A stretch of 44,546 nt of DNA from Lacticaseibacillus hulanensis (GCF_004010095.1 NZ_RRYD01000025.1:1-44546); one strand, 5' to 3'; positions 1 to 6,670 are shown, counted from the stretch's first letter. Notes: generated by a model from the letters alone, not told the origin. Translations and numbers: made by a program.

Positions 1-334
1 CCGCGGTTTTTGCGGTTGGCACACCCCTTTTCTTTGTGGGAAAAATTTAGATTTGCATTGAGGAGCATTCAGGATTTAGGCACGAGAAAGAGGCTTCGCT
101 CACATACCAAACATCGTACGAGTTAGACTCAGGCTGCGACGATGCAAAGCTAAATTTTTAGTCTGGAGACGGCGGTTTTCCGGCTCCAGACGACCGCCAC
201 AGCGATCACGGCGAAGCACACCCGAGGCCCAGCCCGGGCCCGGAGGTCAAACCCCACAACGCGGAGCGACGCCACTGGTCTACCTCAACAACCAAGCTGA
301 CGCTGCCGGACAGCGACAGGAACAACAGACAAAA
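1..334. other. Intergenic stretch at the window edge
   Basis: No convincing gene is seen. The only structure noted is a hairpin with 8-bp arms, GTCTGGAG at 161-168 and CTCCAGAC at 184-191, downstream of the leftward kinase gene. It lacks a clear T run on either strand, so it is a weak terminator candidate. The stretch 180-260 is GC-rich. Confidence 0.5.
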
Positions 335-1771
335 TCACATGTCTTTCGCTTGTGAGTCGTCGGGGAAGGTAATGGTGAAGGTGGTGCCGACGTTTGGGGT
401 GGACTCGACCTTGATGGTGCCGCCGTGCTGTGTGATCAGTTGGTGGACGATGGCCAGGCCCAGGCCGGATTCGCCGTACTTGGTGTTTTTCCGGGAAGGG
501 TCGGCCTTGTAGTACCGTTCCCAGATGTTTTTGATCTGGTCATCGGTCATCCCAATCCCCGTATCGCTGATGCTGAATTCGGATTGGTGGAACCCGTGCT
601 TGCCGACAACCTTAATTGTGCCGCTTTGCGTGAACTGAATCGCGTTTTGGACGATGTTGAAGATGATTTGGACGAAGCGGTCGTAGTCGGCAAAGACGGT
701 CAGGTCATCTGGCGCATCGATGGTTAGCTGGTCGCCCGCATCCGTTGCCTTTTTCTCGAGCTGGTTGCTGATGTTGAGCAGGACCTGTTTGGCGTTAAAC
801 GTCTTTTTCTTGAGCATAATTTGACCCGTACGGATCTTCTCGTAGTCAAGGTTTTCGTTCACCAGCCGGATTAAGCGGTTGGTCTCGTTGCGCATCAGCT
901 CAATACTCTTGGCCTTCATGTCTTCAGGGATGGCGTCGTATGCGAGTCCTTCAAGCAGGCCGTTGATGGTCGTCAGCGGGGTGCGCATTTCGTGGGCGGC
1001 ATCGGCCATGAATTGCCGGCGTCGTTCTTCTTGCCGCTCGATTTCCTTTTCGCTATCCTGCAGGGCGGTGGTCATGTCGCCAAAGTCCGCAGCGAGTTCA
1101 CTGATTTCGTCGCGCCCGTGCGTGTCGAGCTCGACGTCATAATTACCCTGTGCGATTTCGTGGGTCGCATTCCGGAGCCGGTTGATGCGTTCAACTTGGC
1201 GTCTTGCGATGAAGTAACTGAGCACCACTGCGGTTAGGGCCGAAATCACAAAGGCAATGAAGATTGACTTTTGCGTCTTGTTGATTGCCGACTGGATGGT
1301 TTCAACTGGTTCGAGGGCTTCAATCACGTACAGCAGCTTGCCCGAATAGAAGACGGGCCGGTAGTAAATCGCGGCGTTGACGGTGCGGTTGTGACCGTTA
1401 CGTGTTGGCAAACTGGCCGTGGCCCGGACGCTGACGCTTTCGCCCTTTTTCAGTAACTTCCAGTACTTCTTCGGGATACTTCCCTGGGCCGTCTGGAAGG
1501 GGTAACGCTGCTGGTTGCTTGAGTTATAAATCAAAAATTGGACTTGCTGACCACTGAGCAGGCGTTCGTTGTTGGCGAGGAAGGCGGTGTTGATGGTCAT
1601 GTCGCTGAGCACGGCATTTTGTTCAAGTGTTTCCGTGTAGCCAGCCAGTTGCCGTGAATTAGTTTCCCAGGCATTATTGGTTGTGATGCTAATGAACATG
1701 AGTGAGACAACCGACAGGGCAACAATGATTAGCGAAAGAAAGCCAATCATTTGCTGGTAAATTAATTTCAT
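335..1771 (-). CDS. Two-component sensor histidine kinase
   Basis: Membrane sensor kinase of 478 residues that would autophosphorylate on histidine and pass phosphate to the response regulator encoded just upstream. Seen: a membrane segment at about 8-30, an extracytoplasmic sensor region to about 167, a second membrane segment at about 168-189, a HAMP linker to about 240, an H-box (DAAHEMRTPLTT) with His260, an N-box (NIVQNAIQF) near 372-380, a G1 box (DTGIGM) near 403-408 and a G2 box (GESGLGLAIV) near 433-442. The layout is that of the PhoR/ResE/VicK-like group. Its ATG overlaps the regulator's TGA by 4 bp (TCAT on the plus strand at 1768-1771), so the two are translationally coupled. The signal it senses cannot be read from sequence. 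Confidence 0.95.
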   Translation of the reverse strand: MKLIYQQMIGFLSLIIVALSVVSLMFISITTNNAWETNSRQLAGYTETLEQNAVLSDMTINTAFLANNERLLSGQQVQFLIYNSSNQQRYPFQTAQGSIPKKYWKLLKKGESVSVRATASLPTRNGHNRTVNAAIYYRPVFYSGKLLYVIEALEPVETIQSAINKTQKSIFIAFVISALTAVVLSYFIARRQVERINRLRNATHEIAQGNYDVELDTHGRDEISELAADFGDMTTALQDSEKEIERQEERRRQFMADAAHEMRTPLTTINGLLEGLAYDAIPEDMKAKSIELMRNETNRLIRLVNENLDYEKIRTGQIMLKKKTFNAKQVLLNISNQLEKKATDAGDQLTIDAPDDLTVFADYDRFVQIIFNIVQNAIQFTQSGTIKVVGKHGFHQSEFSISDTGIGMTDDQIKNIWERYYKADPSRKNTKYGESGLGLAIVHQLITQHGGTIKVESTPNVGTTFTITFPDDSQAKDM

Positions 1772-2490
1772 TGATCAAGCCCCGAATCATCGAATTTGTA
1801 GCCGACGCCCCAAACGGTCTGAATTACCTGGGCGCCGACTTTTTCAATCTTCTGGCGTAACTTCTTGATGTGGGCGTCAACCGTCCGTTCATCCCCGTAG
1901 TACTCGTATTCCCAGACCAATTGCAGCAATTGCTCACGGGAGAAGACCTGCTTGGGGCTCTGGGCAAGGGTGCGCAGAAGGTCAAATTCCTTGGGGGTTA
2001 ATCCCTCAATTTGCTGGCCATTCAGGTAGGCCTCACGCGTCTTGGTGCTGAGCTTGAAGTGACTAGTCACAACGTCAAAATCGGAATCGGGTTCCGCCGC
2101 TGCTGCCTGCACCGGCTCCGTGATGTCGGCGCGCCGGTGCAATGCCTTGATGCGGGCGATGAGCGTGATGGGGGAGAACGGCTTAGTGACGTAATCATCG
2201 GCCCCAATGTCGAGCCCGAGTACCTGATCGCTTTCGGTGTCGCGCGCCGTGAGCATGATTAACGGAACCGTGGTGCTGATTTCACGGATGTGTTTTGCCA
2301 CTTCCATGCCGTCCATCTTGGGCAGGTTCAGGTCGAGCGTGATGATGTCAAAACTGCTTGGATCTTCCTTGAACATGGCAAGGCCAGCTTCACCATCGTA
2401 TGCGTTCGCGTATTCCCACTGCTCCTTTTGGAAGAACATCCCCATCATTTGGGCAACAGACTGGTTATCTTCAATCATCAGAATTTTCAT
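1768..2490 (-). CDS. OmpR/PhoB-family response regulator
   Basis: DNA-binding response regulator of 240 residues, partner of the overlapping kinase. The receiver domain (about 1-118) has the acidic pair E7/D8, phosphoacceptor Asp53 (TLDLNLPKMDG), Thr81 and Lys103 (VTKPFSP). A linker rich in Ala/Glu/Asp (about 127-138) leads to a C-terminal winged-helix domain ending in the typical VWGVGYKF motif. The ATG follows an AAGGAAGG ribosome site at good distance. It is the first gene of a leftward two-gene operon beginning next to ssrA, which is transcribed the other way. The regulon is unknown. Confidence 0.95.
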   Translation of the reverse strand: MKILMIEDNQSVAQMMGMFFQKEQWEYANAYDGEAGLAMFKEDPSSFDIITLDLNLPKMDGMEVAKHIREISTTVPLIMLTARDTESDQVLGLDIGADDYVTKPFSPITLIARIKALHRRADITEPVQAAAAEPDSDFDVVTSHFKLSTKTREAYLNGQQIEGLTPKEFDLLRTLAQSPKQVFSREQLLQLVWEYEYYGDERTVDAHIKKLRQKIEKVGAQVIQTVWGVGYKFDDSGLDQ

Positions 2491-2645
2491 TTTTTACCTT
2501 CCTTACGTTCCCCACGCCTTTTTTCAGCGATACCAACTTACCTTGATTTTACTATGATTTTTATAATATTGGGACCAATTGCATGAAAAATGTTGCTGAA
2601 GTCCTTGCAAACTTTCAATGTCCCCGTAGCAGTGCTTGCTGCGGG

Positions 2646-2672
2646 TTTACAACGCCGATTACGGATGATAAG
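2646..2672 (+). promoter_or_regulatory. Candidate ssrA promoter
   Basis: A TTTACA -35-like box at 2646-2651 and a GATAAG -10-like box at 2667-2672 with a short 15-bp spacer lie just ahead of the tmRNA 5' end at 2686. The -10 match is weak, and the mature 5' end is normally made by RNase P, so the true start could be elsewhere in 2580-2680. Confidence 0.35.
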
Positions 2673-2685
2673 CTTAAGTTATATC

Positions 2686-3047
2686 GGGGATGTAATGGTC
2701 TCGACATTGATTTTTGGGCACGTGGTGCACTCCGGAGGGCTCGGCTCCGTCATCAACGGCACAGTTTATTAACTGCAAAAAACAACAATTCTTACGCTCT
2801 CGCTGCCTAGTAAGTAGCAAGGCGTGATCTGTCCGGGTTCGTCCAAGGCTCGGAGCCAGGTCTCAAATCATTGGACTACGGTTAACGCTGCTACCCGAGG
2901 CGTTGATAAGAGATAGTGGGTGCGCACTTGGGGGTTAGCCAGGCTGACCGGCGCTCCCCTCGTGTTTAATCCAAGTAGGTCAACTATGAGTGTAGACCTG
3001 CGTGTTGCCAGGGTTGATGGACAGGGGTTCGATTCCCCTCATCTCCA
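2686..3047 (+). ncRNA. ssrA: tmRNA (ssrA)
   Basis: Transfer-messenger RNA that rescues stalled ribosomes by adding a degradation tag. The acceptor stem pairs GGGGATG (2686-2692) with CATCTCC (3040-3046), with one G-U pair, and the discriminator is A3047; CCA is not encoded. The T-arm sequence GGTTCGATTCC lies near 3026-3036. The tag reading frame starts with the resume Ala codon at 2775-2777 and encodes KNNNSYALAA, ending with TAG at 2808-2810, a typical lactobacillus tag. The 3' end is the integration site of the adjacent prophage, which recreates the RNA's last 13 bases. The RNA therefore looks intact, although its native terminator now lies 32 kb away next to attR. Confidence 0.97.
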
Positions 3048-3048
3048 T
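3035..3048 (+). repeat. attL core (in ssrA 3' end)
   Basis: The 14-bp core CCCCTCATCTCCAT is repeated exactly at 35295-35308. It covers the last bases of ssrA, so integration keeps the tmRNA complete. Bases on either side differ between the two copies, which bounds the crossover region. Confidence 0.92.
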
Positions 3049-3079
3049 AATTGACGTTCGGAGCACTTCGGACAATCGC

Positions 3080-3114
3080 TAGAAACGCTGATATAACGGC
3101 GTTTCTATTTTTTT
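3080..3114 (+). terminator. Phage-borne terminator downstream of ssrA
   Basis: Stem TAGAAACGC (3080-3088) with GCGTTTCTA (3099-3107) is followed by a T run. It lies just inside attL, facing the direction of ssrA, and resembles the host terminator at 35327-35361 (both carry AGAAACG / CGTTTCT arms). It probably ends the tmRNA transcript in the lysogen and may also shield integrase from readthrough. Confidence 0.8.
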
Positions 3115-3147
3115 GTCTTCGGACGTTTTCGGGGCTTTTCGGATAGT

Positions 3148-3207
3148 CGGTGACCACTCGGTGACCAAACGGTGACCACAGGCCGTTTTTGGCTGTTTTG
3201 GTCACCG
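3148..3207 (+). repeat. Integrase arm-type sites, left (P arm)
   Basis: Three direct copies of CGGTGACCA start at 3148, 3159 and 3170, exactly 11 bp apart, so they fall on one face of the helix. An inverted copy, TGGTCACCG, lies at 3199-3207. The same motif recurs near attR at 35237. The spacing, the place between attL core and int, and recurrence at the other end fit arm-binding sites for the N-terminal domain of the integrase. Confidence 0.75.
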
Positions 3208-3215
3208 AAAACGCG

Positions 3216-4352
3216 CTACCCCAAGAGCGACAAGGCTTTGAGGGCTATTGATGCTTGCGCGTCCCGCTGAGACTGCAGCAGGTGACTATAAGTCGTTAAC
3301 GTGATTTGCACGTTGCTATGGCCTAGCCGCTTGCTGATGTAATAAATGTCAGTGCCCTGACTCAGCAGGTAACTGACGTGGGTATGTCTCAGACCGTGGA
3401 AAGTGATTTGCTCATTTTCGGGGATGCCCGCAGCCGTTTCGATTTTTCCGAGTGACTTGTTGCAGGCGGTGCCACTGAGTACCTGACCCATCTTAGAAAA
3501 GAACACACAGTTTTTGTTGTTCCTAAGTCCTGTCCTCATTAACCATTGTGCCTGCTGATTGTGAATTTTTTGTAACAGGGTAATGACCTTTGGAAGAACT
3601 TCCACCGTGCGGTTACTGGAAGGGGTCTTTGTGGGCTTGAAATCTAGCTCACGCCCGTCCCAAGATTTGTTGACGGTGATGGTGCTGTTGACCTCATCCA
3701 CGTTGTCCCACGTCAATCCTAGAACCTCAGCAATTCGCATCCCAGTTTGAGCACCTACATACACGGCAACCGACGAAAGACGTTCAAAACTGGCGCGGTC
3801 AAATGCCACTTCATTCACCTTAGCAAACTGATCTAGTTGCAGATATTTGTCTGACTCGGATTTGACTCGGCTTTTGTCGCCAGTGAGTTCAACGCCAAAC
3901 GTAAAATCTGTGTGCAGCGTTTGTTCGTTCAGCGCCGTGCGAACCATTGCCCGCACGTAGCCGTTAACCTTGGTGACGGTGATACGGGCATGAGTGGCGC
4001 CATAGTCATTGATGAACTTTTGCCACAATGAGGGGGATACCTCACCTAGCTCAGTGTCCTGAAAGAACGCCGCCAGTGTGTTCTCAATGTTGACGTAAAA
4101 ACTTTCTGTGATGGCTGCGCGCTTGCCCAGCTTGTACGTGGTATACCAGTCATGCCAGTATTTAACCAACGTGGTTGCACGCTTCCCGAGGTCGGTACCA
4201 GTTACGAGGTCAGCCTCTAACTTGGTGGCCTCTGCTGATGCTTCCGTTTTAGTGCGGAAACCTCCTTTTGTTTTGGCGTGGCGCACGCCGTCATTGTCGC
4301 GCCAGCTGACACGGTACCGCCACAGCCCATTGCGTTTCTGATAACTTGCCAT
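3216..4352 (-). CDS. int: Tyrosine-recombinase phage integrase
   Basis: Site-specific recombinase of 378 residues that inserts and excises the prophage at ssrA. The N-terminal arm-binding domain (about 1-45, YQKRNGLWRYRVSWRD) is followed by a SAM-like core-binding domain (about 60-165) and the catalytic domain with Arg206 (GAQTGMRIAEVLGL), Lys242, His319 and Arg322 (HGLRHTH), His345 (LGHSN) and nucleophile Tyr355. The start chosen is the ATG at 4352, preceded by GGAGG at good distance; the frame stays open 30 codons further up but without a ribosome site. The gene reads toward attL and ends 168 bp from the core, the usual arrangement. Confidence 0.95.
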   Translation of the reverse strand: MASYQKRNGLWRYRVSWRDNDGVRHAKTKGGFRTKTEASAEATKLEADLVTGTDLGKRATTLVKYWHDWYTTYKLGKRAAITESFYVNIENTLAAFFQDTELGEVSPSLWQKFINDYGATHARITVTKVNGYVRAMVRTALNEQTLHTDFTFGVELTGDKSRVKSESDKYLQLDQFAKVNEVAFDRASFERLSSVAVYVGAQTGMRIAEVLGLTWDNVDEVNSTITVNKSWDGRELDFKPTKTPSSNRTVEVLPKVITLLQKIHNQQAQWLMRTGLRNNKNCVFFSKMGQVLSGTACNKSLGKIETAAGIPENEQITFHGLRHTHVSYLLSQGTDIYYISKRLGHSNVQITLTTYSHLLQSQRDAQASIALKALSLLG

Positions 4353-4434
4353 TATTAATTCCTCCCATTTTCCGTGTGATTGCTGTAAAATGGGGTATGC
4401 AAAGAGCGTGCGCCCAAAGCGTACCTTTTCTTTT

Positions 4435-4481
4435 AAGCTCATCCCAGGTCTGCCAGGACTATTCGGGGATGAGCTTTTTTT
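4435..4481 (+). terminator. Rightward intrinsic terminator upstream of int
   Basis: Stem AAGCTCATCCC (4435-4445) with GGGATGAGCTT (4466-4476), a possible inner stem GTC/GAC, and a T run at 4475-4481 on the plus strand. On the minus strand, where all neighbouring genes lie, no T run follows the stem. It therefore ends a rightward transcript for which no gene is visible. Confidence 0.75.
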
Positions 4482-4521
4482 GTTGTTCGGTGTCGCCGCT
4501 AAGACGATCTTTAATATTCCA

Positions 4522-4983
4522 TTATTCGTCGTACCTTTGTATTTGTATGCCGTTGGTTAGGTCAAAGTAATAGTCACCGTGCCAGAACGTGAGTCCCTTC
4601 TTGGTACGCCACATCTCAATTGCGTCAAGGAGGTATTCGGGTGTTACCTCCAACTCTTCGGCAACCTCTTGAGGACTGCACGCGCCAGCCTGCCAAGCGT
4701 CTACAAGGGCATTTAAGGAAACCAATTGTTGCATTCCCCAGACGCGTGCTTTGTTTTCCTGCTGAGTATCGCTGTTGCTGTCCTCATGAACAATGTTGCC
4801 GACGGTAAACTTTTCGTGGCCGATTTCTTCAGCAAGATTCTGGTTAAGTTCAGCTTTGGACTTACGCCCATTGAGATAGATTATGCGTCCGTGAGTCAGC
4901 CCGCCGAGTTCGCTGGGCATATCGAGTTTAACCTTAATCTGGTACTGATCGTTGTTCGCTAACAGTTGTTCCTGAACGTCCAA
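4522..4983 (-). CDS. ImmA/IrrE-family metallopeptidase-like protein
   Basis: Partner of the upstream repressor gene. In the ICEBs1 ImmR/ImmA system, proteins of this family cleave the repressor to induce the element; here that role is inferred. The motif LAEEIGHEKFTVGNI near residue 50 corresponds to the metal-binding helix of the family, but reads EEIGH where the classic motif is HExxH; I recall this short variant as common in Lactobacillus and Lactococcus phages. The C-terminal half (ARVWGMQQLV, then SPQEVAEELEVTPEYLLDA) is typical. Two starts are possible: GTG at 4992, overlapping the repressor stop as GTGA but lying on top of the GGAG site, or TTG at 4983, which is 8 nt after GGAG. I chose TTG. 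Confidence 0.8.
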   Translation of the reverse strand: MDVQEQLLANNDQYQIKVKLDMPSELGGLTHGRIIYLNGRKSKAELNQNLAEEIGHEKFTVGNIVHEDSNSDTQQENKARVWGMQQLVSLNALVDAWQAGACSPQEVAEELEVTPEYLLDAIEMWRTKKGLTFWHGDYYFDLTNGIQIQRYDE

Positions 4984-4988
4984 GGACG

Positions 4989-5432
4989 TCACTCCTTTTT
5001 CTCTTCCTGAAGAAGTTTGGCTATATAATCATCAACACGTTCCTGCTGTTCATCGTTGAGGTTACGATTCTCCAAGTGAGCTGCAAGCAGTTCCGGATCC
5101 TCATAATCATGAACAGGGGAGGTGGCAGGCGAGTTTTGCTCATCCAGTTGATGTTGAGCGTAGTTAAGAACTTTATGCTGCCGGTCTGGCAAGAGGACAC
5201 GGGATACTTTAGAAATCTGATCAACGGTGTCAGCCTTCAAACCCATCAACACAGCGGGTTCAACGTCTAATGCCTCAGCAATCTTAGCGACAATTTCAAT
5301 TGGTACTTTTTCTATGTCGCCTTTTTCGTAACGGAACATTGTTGAACGTGATACGCCAATCTTTTCAGCCAACGCGTCAGCACTGATGTGGCGTTCTTTT
5401 CTTAATTGCTTAATAGTTTCGCCGATATTCAT
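4989..5432 (-). CDS. CI-like phage repressor (XRE family)
   Basis: Lysogeny repressor of 147 residues. An XRE helix-turn-helix at about 17-38 (SADALAEKIGVSRSTMFRYEKG) is followed by a helical region and an acidic C-terminal tail. It has no LexA/S24 self-cleavage domain, which agrees with a separate ImmA-like peptidase encoded directly downstream. The ATG at 5432 follows GAGG by 8 nt; a GTG three codons upstream lies too close to that site. The gene is divergent from the Cro-like gene, and an operator sits on its own promoter, so autoregulation is expected. Confidence 0.9.
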   Translation of the reverse strand: MNIGETIKQLRKERHISADALAEKIGVSRSTMFRYEKGDIEKVPIEIVAKIAEALDVEPAVLMGLKADTVDQISKVSRVLLPDRQHKVLNYAQHQLDEQNSPATSPVHDYEDPELLAAHLENRNLNDEQQERVDDYIAKLLQEEKKE

Positions 5433-5457
5433 TAAGTGCACCTCATTTCATACCCTA

Positions 5458-5485
5458 AGTATATAACGCAGTCGCAAAATTGCAA
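5458..5485 (-). promoter_or_regulatory. Repressor promoter (leftward)
   Basis: Minus strand TTGCAA at 5485-5480, a 16-bp spacer, and TATACT at 5463-5458. An overlapping alternative is TTGTTG with a 17-bp spacer and TATATA. Operator copy 1 (5471-5486) covers the -35 box and part of the spacer, which predicts repression by whatever binds it. Confidence 0.75.
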
Positions 5486-5486
5486 C
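5471..5486. promoter_or_regulatory. Operator copy 1
   Basis: GTCGCAAAATTGCAAC, an imperfect match to GTCGCA-N4-TGCGAC. It overlaps the -35 and spacer of the leftward repressor promoter. Its centre is 23 bp from that of copy 2, about two helical turns. Confidence 0.8.
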
Positions 5487-5493
5487 AATAAAA

Positions 5494-5509
5494 GTCGCAA
5501 TTTTGCGAT
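5494..5509. promoter_or_regulatory. Operator copy 2
   Basis: GTCGCAATTTTGCGAT, one base short of a full dyad. It lies 7 bp upstream of the rightward promoter's -35 box and just upstream of the leftward promoter, a position from which a repressor could affect both. Confidence 0.82.
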
Positions 5510-5516
5510 TTTTATA

Positions 5517-5545
5517 TTGACATTCAATCCTGGTGAAATTATGAT
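5517..5545 (+). promoter_or_regulatory. Early rightward promoter (PR)
   Basis: TTGACA at 5517-5522, a 17-bp spacer, TATGAT at 5540-5545: a near-consensus sigma-A promoter. The start is expected near 5552, so operator copy 3 (5558-5573) would lie in the first transcribed bases. Confidence 0.9.
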
Positions 5546-5557
5546 GGGTTCATGGAA

Positions 5558-5573
5558 GTCGCATTAATGCGAC
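5558..5573. promoter_or_regulatory. Operator copy 3 (perfect palindrome)
   Basis: GTCGCATTAATGCGAC is a perfect 16-bp palindrome immediately downstream of the expected PR start. Binding here would block promoter clearance. It is the best match in the set and so a candidate strongest site. Confidence 0.85.
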
Positions 5574-5590
5574 AAGAAAGGAGCGATTCA

Positions 5591-5842
5591 ATGCTAGACG
5601 TGAAAGTTGACCAGCTTAAAGAAACAATGAGTAAGCGACACATTACTGGTGATGCCATTGCATCAGCAATTGGAATTAACCGTAGCACGTTTTATCGCAA
5701 ACTTAACGAAGGTGGCACGCGTTTCACGGCTGAAGAAATTTTTCGGATGAAGGATTACATTCCGTTGAGTGATGCTGAAGTCATTCAAATTTTTTTACAG
5801 CCAAAGTCGCATAAACGCGACAAGGAGCCACAACCTGCATAG
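5591..5842 (+). CDS. Cro-like early regulator
   Basis: Small DNA-binding protein of 83 residues, first gene of the rightward early operon. A helix-turn-helix is visible at about 18-38 (ITGDAIASAIGINRSTFYRKL), with a downstream helix-rich stretch and a basic tail. By position it should counter the CI-like repressor, binding the same operators. The ATG at 5591 has AAGGAG 7 nt upstream. The frame is open from 5552, but that ATG would fall at the transcription start and lacks a ribosome site. Its last codons overlap operator copy 4. Confidence 0.85.
   Translation: MLDVKVDQLKETMSKRHITGDAIASAIGINRSTFYRKLNEGGTRFTAEEIFRMKDYIPLSDAEVIQIFLQPKSHKRDKEPQPA
5806..5821. promoter_or_regulatory. Operator copy 4, intragenic
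   Basis: GTCGCATAAACGCGAC, with perfect GTCGC/GCGAC arms, lies inside the last codons of the Cro-like gene about 312 bp downstream of operator 2. A site this far away could support DNA looping or a transcription roadblock. Confidence 0.65.
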
Positions 5843-5863
5843 CGCACACAACGGAAGGAGGTG
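5838..5863 (+). repeat. 26-bp direct repeat, left copy
   Basis: The stretch starting CATAGC, including CACACAACGG and AAGGAGGTG, recurs at 6412-6437 with one mismatch (25/26). The left copy holds the stop codon of the Cro-like gene and the ribosome site of the next ORF. The pair bounds a cassette of about 574 bp. Confidence 0.85.
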
Positions 5864-5870
5864 GGGATAA

Positions 5871-6023
5871 TTGCTCAACAAAGACGAAGAAAAACGCCTC
5901 GATGAAAAAATCGACGCGTCAAACAAGAAGATATTTGAAGACTACCTAACGCCAATATTCGTGAGCGTTATCACTGCAATGCTGGTTTCAATTCTAATGA
6001 TGCTATCCTGGCCGCTTAACTAG
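5871..6023 (+). CDS. Small membrane protein, 50 residues
   Basis: Starts at TTG 5871, with GGAGG 9 nt upstream, and ends with TAG at 6021-6023. The N-terminal half is charged (LNKDEEKRLDEKID) and the C-terminal half is one membrane helix (about 27-47, TPIFVSVITAMLVSILMMLSW). Its stop codon overlaps that of the convergent gene in a single CTAG. It belongs to the cassette bounded by 26-bp repeats. The family is not recognised. A membrane role such as superinfection exclusion is only a guess from position and size. Confidence 0.7.
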   Translation: MLNKDEEKRLDEKIDASNKKIFEDYLTPIFVSVITAMLVSILMMLSWPLN

Positions 6024-6361
6024 AACAGGTGCGCTACTGCATTGGTAAGCAGAGTGGTGATGAATGACACGGCAATGGGAATCAAAAAGCTACGGAACCA
6101 AAAGCGCCTATTGTCTTCCTTCCGTTTATCAAAGTAGTGCAGTCCCTCATCGGTAAGCCGAACAATCCAGAGATTTTTGCTAGTTCCTTCATAATTGGCA
6201 AGCTTGGTGAAACCTGAAACTAGCTTTTGCCCCTTCAGGTCGTTTAGCCAGTAGGTGTAATTGTGATCGAAGTATTTTGACAAGTCTCGTTCAAGTGGGT
6301 TCGCCTCTGATGTTTGGGGGCAAGCAAGAATTAGCTTCAGCATTGATTGGTAGTTTTTCAT
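6020..6361 (-). CDS. Leftward winged-helix-like protein with C-terminal membrane anchor
   Basis: A 113-residue protein encoded against the early operon. Residues 1-80 look like a small winged-helix fold (NYQSMLKLILACP, a YWLNDLKGQKLV helix, then LTDEGLHYFDKR); residues about 88-110 form a membrane helix (FLIPIAVSFITTLLTNAVA). The ATG has AAAGGATGG 8 nt upstream, and TATAAT inside a palindrome lies at 6379-6396, so it has its own promoter and may be expressed in the lysogen. Convergent with, and overlapping by 4 bp, the small membrane gene at 5871. This is typical of a moron (lysogenic conversion gene); the function is unknown. Confidence 0.75.
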   Translation of the reverse strand: MKNYQSMLKLILACPQTSEANPLERDLSKYFDHNYTYWLNDLKGQKLVSGFTKLANYEGTSKNLWIVRLTDEGLHYFDKRKEDNRRFWFRSFLIPIAVSFITTLLTNAVAHLF

Positions 6362-6378
6362 TAGTCACGCCATCCTTT

Positions 6379-6396
6379 CGCTGTAATTATACAGCG
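6379..6396 (-). promoter_or_regulatory. Promoter -10 inside a palindrome, cassette gene
   Basis: The minus strand reads CGCTGTA-TAAT-TACAGCG, a perfect 7-bp-arm palindrome, and TATAAT (6391-6386) lies within it. No good -35 box is seen 16-18 bp upstream. A protein binding this dyad would cover the -10, which suggests autoregulation by the winged-helix protein it drives. Confidence 0.6.
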
Positions 6397-6411
6397 GGGG
6401 AGGCAGCTGAC

Positions 6412-6437
6412 ATAGCACACACAACGGAAGGAGGTGA
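6412..6437 (+). repeat. 26-bp direct repeat, right copy
   Basis: Matches 5838-5863 at 25 of 26 positions and supplies the ribosome site of the gene at 6443. In the left copy the same bases follow the Cro-like gene. Removing one repeat plus the cassette would join the Cro-like gene directly to the 6443 gene. Confidence 0.85.
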
Positions 6438-6442
6438 CGGGG

Positions 6443-6670
6443 ATGCAAACAGTTCGTCTGATGTATTACAAGGCGCCACGTTTTGTTGAAACACATACGC
6501 AAAAAAGGTGTGTTGGTGTGGACAAGGTGCCAATTACAGCTGACAACAATCCCAGTGCAGAAGGAATGCTTCCGAGCACGTATGAAAAAGAGGCCATCTT
6601 TAAACAATGGCCTCAAGCAAAAGGAAATCTATTCATGATTTGGCAGGGACAAGAATTTCGGCTTGATTAA
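6443..6670 (+). CDS. Hypothetical early phage protein, 75 residues
   Basis: ATG at 6443 with GGAGG 8 nt upstream. The sequence begins MQTVRLMYYKAPRF and ends WQGQEFRLD, with no membrane segment or signal peptide and no motif I recognise. A GTG three codons earlier overlaps the ribosome site and is less likely. It follows the cassette in the early operon. After its TAA the same frame continues open into a degenerate stretch (6671-6790), so an older, longer protein or a lost neighbour is possible. Confidence 0.65.
   Translation: MQTVRLMYYKAPRFVETHTQKRCVGVDKVPITADNNPSAEGMLPSTYEKEAIFKQWPQAKGNLFMIWQGQEFRLD

Noticed and set aside
4353-4442. N-terminal extension of the integrase by 30 codons
   Set aside because: The ATG at 4352 has GGAGG at proper distance and begins the standard arm-binding domain; the extension has no ribosome site and overlaps other structure.
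5552-5590. Earlier ATG for the Cro-like gene
   Set aside because: It coincides with the expected PR transcription start and lies over operator copy 3; ATG 5591 has AAGGAG at 7 nt.
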